From the NCBI GenBank assembly GCA_905178155.1, contig CAJINV010000012.1:491271-555270 (forward strand): a stretch of DNA of 64,000 nt, in the 5' to 3' direction. The notes beneath the pieces were generated by a model. The model saw only the letters and a program-made list of their open reading frames with translations. It was not told the origin of the DNA and searched no databases. Below are positions 57,775 to 64,000 of the stretch, piece after piece; the first letter of the stretch is position 1; every line of letters starts with the position of its first letter. Origin of the DNA: Amoebophrya sp. A120 (taxonomy: Eukaryota; Sar; Dinophyceae; Syndiniales; Amoebophryaceae). Both the position numbers and the translations under genes were made by a program.

Positions 57775-60017
57775 CTATGCCAGTGGCTTCCCGCCGAGCA
57801 CCTTAATCTTTGACCTCCTACCCGGGTCCGCGCGCATGAAATGGACGGCCGATTTGATAATCAACTTCGTGATCAACGCGATCTTCTCTTTTGCCATGTA
57901 CATCAGTGCGGCTTGAAGGGCGGTTTTGACCTGATGGTTTGCGTTTTTTGTTTCGACGATTTCTTCTTGTGTTGCCTGCGGTTCGTGCAGGACAACATCT
58001 TCCACTTCCAGCAAGGTTCTCCTGTCCTTCTTGCTATCCACAAAAAATGCATGACAAGTTCGTTGTAATCTAAAACTAAAACTCAAAAATCTATACCAGA
58101 CTTGGTCCCAGCCCTCGGAAGTAAAACTGCAACACCGACTCCTCTTTCGGTACCAAACTTCTAGCACCAGAACTACTGCCTTTCTCCGGTGTTTTCGCTG
58201 GTGTTTTTACGGGAGAGGACTTGTTCGATGAGCCGCCCGTAGAGGTCGATTCTGTTGTCCCCTGCGTCTGCAGAATCGTCTTCAGCCTCACCAGCGGGTA
58301 GGTTAGTATCGTCGCGACGCACTTGGACAGGGCGCCGAGCAGAAACGCTTCTATCGGGGTGAGAAACTTCTGCCCGAGCTCCTTGGCGTCGATGATTTTG
58401 CCCTTCAAAATGTCGAAGACGGTATTCACGATTGCTGGGTTGAGGCAGAGGAGCATGTTGAAGCCAAGGCCGGAGTAGAGACCGGCAATGCCCTTCTCGG
58501 CGATCTGTGGTTGAGAAGTGGGCGTTTTGCAATTCTATGCAGTTCTGTTTAGTGTTTACAAGCATGGGAGAAAGAAATGAAACGCGAATGCTGGTCTTGC
58601 ATGACAAAAAGGTCGTGCTCATGTTGATTCAAAGACAAAAATACGATCGCTTTTGCAGCTTTCCGTATCCCGCCACCGGGTTCGCATTGCAGCCTCGTCG
58701 ACAGTACCTCGAGCGGCATCACACCTGATAGTTTGATCCACTTGTAGCTTGAGTCTACTGTTTCCTGGAATATCCGCACGACCGACGAGAGAGAGTCAAA
58801 AAAAAGAACAGTCTCATGCACGTACTCAATTACAAAAAAAGTTCATGTTGAACAGAAAACAAAAGCAAAACTCAAGTCCAATACAGAGCATGTTCGCCAC
58901 CCCGGCCCAGTAACCGACTTGCAAGTTCATCAGTGTGGTCATCTCCATTTCCCGGGCCTTTATTATCTTCACGAGAATTTCGTAGGCGTAGAAATACAGA
59001 TATCCACAGGATGAAATTTCCCGCACACGTACATATTGGGTCTCTGCATGACAAAACTGGGCTTCGATCCTGGTTTCGCATGACAAGTGTTGAGCCCCAA
59101 ATTGGCGAAATTTGTGACGCATTTTGTACATGTACAGGAAATTTGTATTGCATAACAGAAAGTTTTTCGACGCCGTCTCTATCGTCTTCGCCCCAAGCCC
59201 CCGGTACAGAGCGAGCGCACCTTCTTTTTCGGCCAAGATTTCGCGGAGGGCCTGTTGTGATAGGGATTTTATTTGGAAATATCGATGATTATCCTGATCC
59301 TTTCGAACTGCGTGATCCTGTCGAGGATCTTACCCATGTTGACACGACTTTCAGTTTCCAAATCGAACAGATGCAGCAAGTATTCTCGTCTACAAAAAAC
59401 AAAAACTATCAGAAATCCGTATAATTATACCCCGAGCGTGCTGGGACTTTTTGTCTTGCCCGCCTGGATGAGGGTTTTCAGGGTGTCCTATCCTGTTCAA
59501 AAGTATCGCACTCGTACAAATGCAAGTCTTGCATTTACAAATCTTGCATTACAAACCTTGTTCCCAAGGCAAATCTGCATTACAAATTTTATTTGTCCTG
59601 CTGAGAAAATTTGTAATGCATTTCTACGAGTACGATGCTTTTGCAATTCATATGTCCAACGGAAACAGCATAAACATGGACCACACGCCGCCGCCCGCCC
59701 CCGCGGTCGCCTGGATGAGCGCGGAGAGACTGGCATATGGCGTTCTCAAGTGTTACGCTCTCCACTGTATACGTGATTTGTCATGCAAAATGAGCATCAA
59801 CGTCCACACGCTGAAGCTACTTCGCATGACAAATTTTGGAAGGGCTAAACAGCATGGGAATCTGTGCCGAGTTTGTAGTGCAAGAGTTGCAAGATCCGGC
59901 CTCTCACTGTTGCCATTCTTGCATCACGAATTCATGTAACAGTTGAGAATGTAACAATTGAGAATCCCATATGGCATTCACCTGTCTTGGAGGCGCAGAA
60001 GAGGAGGAACTCGACAT
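57775..60017 (-). CDS. Mitochondrial-carrier-family transporter, PMP34-like (peroxisomal adenine nucleotide/CoA type), 342 residues
   Basis: Exons 60017-59972, 59730-59653, 59483-59431, 59251-59155, 58995-58885, 58724-58645, 58504-58097 and 57930-57775 sum to 1029 nt (343 codons). The three-repeat carrier fold is clear: repeat 1 has MLFPLDTLKTLIQAG (PLDTLK at 39-44); repeat 2 has ANMLCVMPLEVLSTRLQ (132-141); repeat 3 has ALSKCVATILTYPLVRLKT (PLVRLK at 225-230). NFLYFYAYEIL, the GVANML segment and LNPAIVNTVFD (176-186) resemble PMP34/SLC25A17 rather than mitochondrial ADP/ATP carriers, so a peroxisomal exchanger of ATP/AMP or CoA is likely. A Ser/Thr/Pro-rich loop of about 40 residues is inserted after repeat 3's first helix. 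Three introns are TSD-flanked introners, four are GT-AG. The last acceptor could alternatively lie further upstream. Its first exon and upstream region are duplicated to the right. Confidence 0.85.
59001..59154. mobile_element. Introner, AAATTTCCCGTAC family
   Basis: 154 bp from TATCC to GCATA. Exact flanking repeat ACAGA (58996-59000, 59155-59159). Removal reads SKNFLYFYAYE in the carrier. Confidence 0.9.
59489..59652. mobile_element. Introner, GCAAAAGTATCGTAC family
   Basis: 164 bp from TATCC to TCATA. Exact flanking repeat TGTCC (59484-59488, 59653-59657). Removal restores the carrier signature PLDTLKT, which it splits. Confidence 0.9.
59736..59971. mobile_element. Introner, GTTCTCAA/TGTTAC family
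   Basis: 236 bp from TATGG to CCATA. Exact flanking repeat TGGCA (59731-59735, 59972-59976). Removal reads QVNASLSALIQA. Confidence 0.9.
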
Positions 60018-60716
60018 CTTGGTGATTACGACGTAGCCCAAACTTTTGAGGATGGGCTGCTGATGCTCCTCAGAGGGCGGTAGCGCTACGCTTTTAGCAT
60101 TTCGTATTCTGCTGGAGATGCGGCGTTCGTTTGAGAGAGAGAAAGTGAAGAGCGCCCGAGGGTGGTACTAGTGCCTCTCAAGAAGTTCTTTACGCTGAAA
60201 ATCGGTTCTTCGATAAGCTCGACGACAATACAGATTTATCTGTTCGCGGTAGAAGAATAAGCTTGAAAACTCTAGTTTACTCGAAAAAAACAAATATTCT
60301 GTAGACTGCAACCGATTGGCAAGAAATCCGGAGAGGCCTGCTATACCGAGCCACTTGGTATTTAGACAAGGAAAATCAAGGAAGTTCATCAAAAATCGAA
60401 CACCCCCCGGCCCGGGGCTCCCGGGGAATATAGTTGACTTCTGTGGGCCCCAACCATCTTGCATTTCTCCCCAGCGGAGCCCGCCCCGCCATGCGTTGTC
60501 GCTGGCAAGTGTGTCGCTTTTAGTTCTCACACCTGCGCATGTACTAGGCAAAACGCCCCCGACATTTGCTCTGCAGTCTTGCTCCGGTTCAAAGGCGCGC
60601 GCCTATGAGAGAACAACTCGAAGGGGTTTGAAGGTGGTGCGCGTTTAAAATGAGCCCCATTGTTCCGAAAACGTTCCCGGCCCCCGTTTCTTGTCCCGTC
60701 GCAGCGCGGAGCCCTT

Positions 60717-61337
60717 CTAGCCTGCCGCCTGAATCGCCCGCACAGCCCGGATAATGAAGAGCAGCGCCATCACATTCACCAGCAGAACCCCCCAGAGCGC
60801 CAGTAGCAAACCAACAGAGGCCCAGTTTTTGTCCCCGCCCCGGCCCGGCGGCCGGAGGTGCTGGGCAAAGACGTCGCCGAAAGTGCCGCGCGCCTGTCGG
60901 AAGTCGGCGGCGGGGCCGCCCACGATATCAGTGGCGTGGCCCGATGCGATGCACTTTGCGCGCGCGGCCTCCTCCCGATGGCCGGAGGCCGCCCGAACGT
61001 CTCGCCCCAGTCTGGGAAGTTTCCGGAAGAGGCAGAAGCGCGCGGCCTTGTGCCCGCCTTCGCTGCGACCGGGAGCTTTGCCCGGCGGCCGGGGCGGCGG
61101 CCGGTCCGAAGGGGGGCAGCTTGGCGAGCTCCGGCTTGGCTCCGAGGCCGCCGGCGTTCTTGTTTCGCAAAAGCGAAAAAAACTGCCTCCGCGGCCGCCG
61201 AGGGCCCCAGCCGGGCAGCCAAAGGGGCCCCCTTCTTTGCGAAAAAAAGCACCCCCAAAAAGCACCCCCCTTGGGAAGCCTTTCCCCCCCCTAAAACTGA
61301 AGAATTCCGCGCCCAAAAAAGTACCCCCCTGAAGCAC
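60717..61337 (-). CDS. ORF in left arm of foldback element, hydrophobic C-terminus
   Basis: Open frame ending in LLLALWGVLLVNVMALLFII, a predicted membrane segment, then RAVRAIQAAG and stop. The last ~90 residues align with the frame in the right arm (AADFR..RG.F, GRG.D..WA, LLLALW.VL.VNV.ALL.I.RA.R.IQ), with many differences at synonymous positions. The N-terminal part is low-complexity Gly/Pro/Arg and its start is uncertain. No known family recognised. The alternative is non-coding inverted sequence with chance open frames. Confidence 0.35.
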   Translation of the reverse strand: MLQGGTFLGAEFFSFRGGKGFPRGVLFGGAFFRKEGGPFGCPAGALGGRGGSFFRFCETRTPAASEPSRSSPSCPPSDRPPPRPPGKAPGRSEGGHKAARFCLFRKLPRLGRDVRAASGHREEAARAKCIASGHATDIVGGPAADFRQARGTFGDVFAQHLRPPGRGGDKNWASVGLLLALWGVLLVNVMALLFIIRAVRAIQAAG

Positions 61338-61542
61338 CCCCCTGGGGGCCCCCCCCGGCTTCGCCTTCGGACAAGAATTCCTCCCGACCTGCTCTTCTCG
61401 CCTTCTTCGTTTTACTGCCTTCGCGCCCGCTATGTCTTAAAGACAATCACACCCCAAGACACCCACGGCCGAGGGCCTTCCGCAGACAGAATGTCGCGTC
61501 GCCTGTTCTTCGCAGCCAAGGCGGGCGCAAGGCCGCGCGCTT

Positions 61543-61896
61543 TTGCATCTGCCAAAAACTTCCGAGAACAGGAGACGGGACGGTCGGGGCGCCTCCGGCC
61601 ATCGGGTGGAGGCCGCATACGCAAAACGCATCGCACCGGCCCAGGCCACTGGTACCGCGGCCGGCCTTGCCGCCGATTTCCGACGGAGGCGCGGCGCTTT
61701 CGAGAGCGCATGTGCCCGCCGCGTCCGGCAACTGGGCCGGGGCTGGGACACAGGCTGGGCGGTTGCCCGTTTGCTCCTGGCGCTTTGGGTGGTTCTGCCG
61801 GTGAATGTACTGGCGCTGTTGTACATTCTTCGAGCTGCGCGAGAGATTCAAGTGGGAACGTGGAAGCGCTCTGCCCTGCGACAGGACAGAAAATAG
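61543..61896 (+). CDS. ORF in right arm of foldback element, hydrophobic C-terminus
   Basis: Plus-strand frame, mirror partner of 60717-61337, ending LLLALWVVLPVNVLALLYIL, then RAAREIQVGTWKR and a few more residues. About half the aligned residues match the other arm. The start codon is not certain; a frame upstream of it is also similar at DNA level, so the true coding frame is unproven. Confidence 0.35.
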   Translation: MHLPKTSENRRRDGRGASGHRVEAAYAKRIAPAQATGTAAGLAADFRRRRGAFESACARRVRQLGRGWDTGWAVARLLLALWVVLPVNVLALLYILRAAREIQVGTWKRSALRQDRK

Positions 61897-63513
61897 GACC
61901 CGGCAACGCTTTCGGAACAATGGCGCTGATTTCGAAAGCGCGCCATCTTCGAACCCCTTCGAGCTGTTCTGTCATAGGCGTCCTCCTTTGAACCGGAGCA
62001 AGGCTGCAGAGCAAATGTTGGGATCGTGTCGGCTAGTAAATGCGCAGGCGTGAGAACTAGAAGCGACACGCATGCCAGCGGCATGGGATGGTGGGGCGGG
62101 CTCCGTTGGGGAGAAATGCAAGATGGTTGGGGCCCACACAAATCAACTATATTTCCCGGGAGCCCCGGGCCGGGGGGTGTTCGATTTTTGATGAACTTCC
62201 TTGATTTTCCTTGTCTAAGGTATGTACCGACATTGATATCGCAAGGTACTGCTCATCAACAGAGGACTTTCATGCAGCACCAGTGCAAAGAGGAGGCGGA
62301 CTGCGCTGCGCAGCTGTCAGAATCCGAGTGTTCACATGAAGATAAACCGCAGCAGACCGAAGCTAGTCCTAGTACTACCTGAACAAGATGCAAAAGTAGA
62401 GCTGTCGTCGTGGTTGCGGACATTTTTGCAGAGGCACCATGTTCCGGAATCTCGAGGACGGGCAGTGGGCCTAATATCCTGCGCAAATCTTCACCTCGGA
62501 AGAGGAGGAACTCGACATCTTGGCGATTACGACGTAAGTACTATTGCCGAGTTGTCGATTACCCTGTAGCTCGAATTTCCAGAGGATGACCTTCCTGATG
62601 CTCCTAAAAGGCAAAGGGCCTGTTTGGCGCTACGCTTCTAGCATCTACTGTTTTGGAGACCACTTCTGCGGCGTTCGTGTGACGAAGAAAACGTGAAGAT
62701 CTCCCGAGTCGTGTGGTACAACTTACTAGTGCCTCTCAAGAAGTCATTTAAGTTGAAAAACGGTCATTTTTCGATAGGCTCGACGACAATACAGGTTCAG
62801 TTGTTCATGGTAGAAGAATGAGCTTGATGTAGTTTTTAAAAACTCTAATTACTGAAAAAAACAGATATTTTGTAGACTGCAACCGATTGGCATTGGCAAG
62901 AAATCCGGACGAGAGGCCTGCTATACCGAGCCACTTGGAGGTATGTACCGACACTGATTTCGCAAGGTGGTACTGCTCATCAACAGACGAGTTTCATCAT
63001 TCAGCACCAGTGCAAGAGTCTTAGAGAGGAGGCGGACTGCGCATCTGGATCTGTCAGAATCCGAGTTGTCTTCACATAAAGATATTAAACCGCCACAGAC
63101 CGAAGCTAGTACTACCTGAGCGAGATGTCGCTGTGGTTGCGGATTACATTGTCGCAGTGGCACGATGTGCCGGAATCTTGAGGATGGGCGGTGGACCTAA
63201 AATCCTGGGCGAATCTTCACTGCTGGCCAACTTGTTCATCTTCAGCTATTTGCTAATGCTAGTTGCATCAATTGGGATTGTAAATCGAAATCACCGGTTA
63301 CTTTTCACAATGTGTTCTCTCTGGTACGGCTGGGGAGATTTCCTCACTCCGCACTCAGTAACGTCATTCAACTTTCCGGTGGTACTTCTACCACCATCTA
63401 CACCAAAGATCGTCGTCTTAAGGTCGGAACTGCGGCCCGCGGCCCAAGAAGAAGAAGTGGGAATCTAGAAATTAGAAATAAATGGGGCTTTTTCTCGTTT
63501 GCAGAAGCGGCCG

Positions 63514-63554
63514 CGCGGCGAAAGCGCGGCCCGCAGGGCCGCGCTTTCGCCGCG
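63514..63554. repeat. Perfect 19-bp palindrome with 3-nt loop
   Basis: CGCGGCGAAAGCGCGGCCC (63514-63532), loop GCA, then its exact reverse complement (63536-63554). It sits in a ~250-bp GC-rich insert directly downstream (minus strand) of the third copy of the duplicated first exon. Confidence 0.9.
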
Positions 63555-64000
63555 TGGGCCGCGGCGATGGTAGAAAAAGGTTGGCGGACCTTCGCGCTGA
63601 TTAGATTTTCGCGCACGCATTTGGTTACCAATATCGCCCTCCGGGCGCGACCTTAAGACGAAGGAAGATCCTCCGGGAGGCGCGGAAGAAGAGGAACTCG
63701 ACATCTTGGTGATTACGACGTAAGTACTATTCCCGAGTTGTCGAGGATCTGCCTGTAGCTGAAATTTCGGAGGATGAGCTTCCTGATGCTCCTCAAAGGC
63801 AAAGGGCCTGTTTAGAAGCGCTACAGTACTACTTCTAGCATCTACTGTTTATTATTATTTGGAGACCACTGCGGCATTCGTGTGACGAAGAAAACGTGAA
63901 GATCTCCCGAGTCGTGTGGTACAACTTACTAGTGCCTCTCAAGAAGTTTTTTAAGTTGAAAAACGGTCATCTTTCGATAGGCTCGACGACAATACAGGTT

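Larger units (their letters stand above)
60362..62218. mobile_element. 1.86-kb foldback-type transposon with an empty site in the window
   Basis: Ends TTAGACAAGG ... CCTTGTCTAA, flanked by exact 5-bp repeats GGTAT (60357-60361, 62219-62223). The outer ~280 bp are near-identical inverted repeats and the inverted similarity continues inward at lower identity to about 61080 on the left and 61490 on the right, leaving a GC-rich spacer. The uninterrupted target is present in the second tandem copy at about 62930-62960 (CACTTGGAGGTATGTACCG). Each arm encodes a related C-terminal hydrophobic peptide (see 60717-61100 and 61600-61896). Confidence 0.85.
60005..64000 (-). repeat. Tandem array of carrier first exon plus upstream region (three diverged copies)
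   Basis: Copy 1 is 60005-60361 continued at 62224-62500, copy 2 about 62501-63205, copy 3 about 63686 to beyond the window end. Each begins (minus strand) with an ATG followed by a Ser run: MSSSSSSAPP at 60017, MSSSSSSE at 62519, MSSSSSSAPPG at 63704. The upstream sequence of each contains shared blocks such as CTTGAGAGGCACTAGT and the CCAAGTGGCTCGG box. Only copy 1 leads into the full carrier gene. Copies 2 and 3 run into stops or unrelated sequence and look like dead or regulatory duplicates. Confidence 0.8.

Noticed and set aside
57931-58167. Including the open frame RTLLEVEDVVLHEPQ... in the last carrier exon
   Set aside because: Splicing at the later CAG joins GLGPSLV to KTALQAALMY, which matches the carrier fold. 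The open stretch is then intron, though this acceptor choice is not certain.
59985-60060. A plus-strand exon (EEEELDILVITT followed by GTAAGT) repeated three times
   Set aside because: It is the reverse strand of the conserved MSSSSSS start of the carrier; copy 1 lacks the GTAAGT, so it is not a conserved donor.
1-64000. CRISPR arrays, operons, bacterial promoters or ribosome binding sites
   Set aside because: The many near-identical short repeats resemble spaced repeats at first sight, but they are intron termini in a eukaryotic genome; spacing and flanks do not fit CRISPR.

Overview
The window looks like nuclear DNA of a dinoflagellate-lineage protist. My best guess is a parasitic syndinian such as Amoebophrya. 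The grounds are: every recognisable gene lies on one strand (minus), coding exons carry long Ser/Thr/Gln/Ala low-complexity stretches, and coding sequence is interrupted by dozens of short related 'introner' insertions that share the internal motif GCATGACAAATTT / AAATTTGTCATGC. Introners and non-canonical introns have been reported from Amoebophrya as far as I recall; I could not check this. No prokaryotic features (operons, Shine-Dalgarno sites, CRISPR) are present.

Layout, left to right, all genes on the minus strand: a partial unknown gene (93-1038); a giant seven-exon gene for a ~4025-residue low-complexity protein (2247-15390); an unknown 515-residue protein with a four-cysteine cluster (16111-18755); an intact 2025-codon non-LTR retrotransposon ORF with endonuclease, reverse transcriptase and an AP2-like C-terminus (19939-26016); a single-exon GNAT acetyltransferase (26579-27613); a long AT-rich gene desert; a tail-anchored coiled-coil protein (30953-34390); a GC-rich insertion between 40-bp direct repeats (35138-36400); a coiled-coil protein (37060-38714); a GC-rich island (38.8-41.0 kb); another coiled-coil protein (43270-46201); a second GC-rich island (47.3-48.8 kb); an NMA111/Deg7-type HtrA protease (49531-55343); a third GC-rich island (56.0-57.2 kb); a PMP34-like peroxisomal carrier (57775-60017); then a tandem array of diverged copies of the carrier's first exon and upstream region, one copy interrupted by a 1.86-kb foldback transposon.

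The main result is about the introners. I located 29 complete elements of 140-308 bp in nine terminal-repeat families. All but one begin and end TAT...ATA (one ends GTA). Each sits between 5-bp direct repeats: 21 exact, seven matching at 4/5 and one at 3/5. Removing the element plus one repeat copy joins the flanking exons in frame at every one of the 27 sites inside genes. The seven complete multi-exon genes then give coding lengths that are exact multiples of three with no internal stop (4025, 515, 544, 383, 483, 1232 and 342 residues). Most such junctions offer no GT-AG pair in any register of the 5-bp ambiguity. A second class of 22 introns is GT-AG; 18 of the 22 donors read GTAT, which is what an element starting TAT makes when it inserts after a G. 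One element (33840-34051) shows this directly, using the duplicated target for both splice sites.

The genes do not form one pathway. Recognised roles are nuclear/cytosolic proteolysis (HtrA), peroxisomal nucleotide or CoA transport (carrier) and acetyl transfer (GNAT). The rest are structural coiled-coil proteins or unknown.
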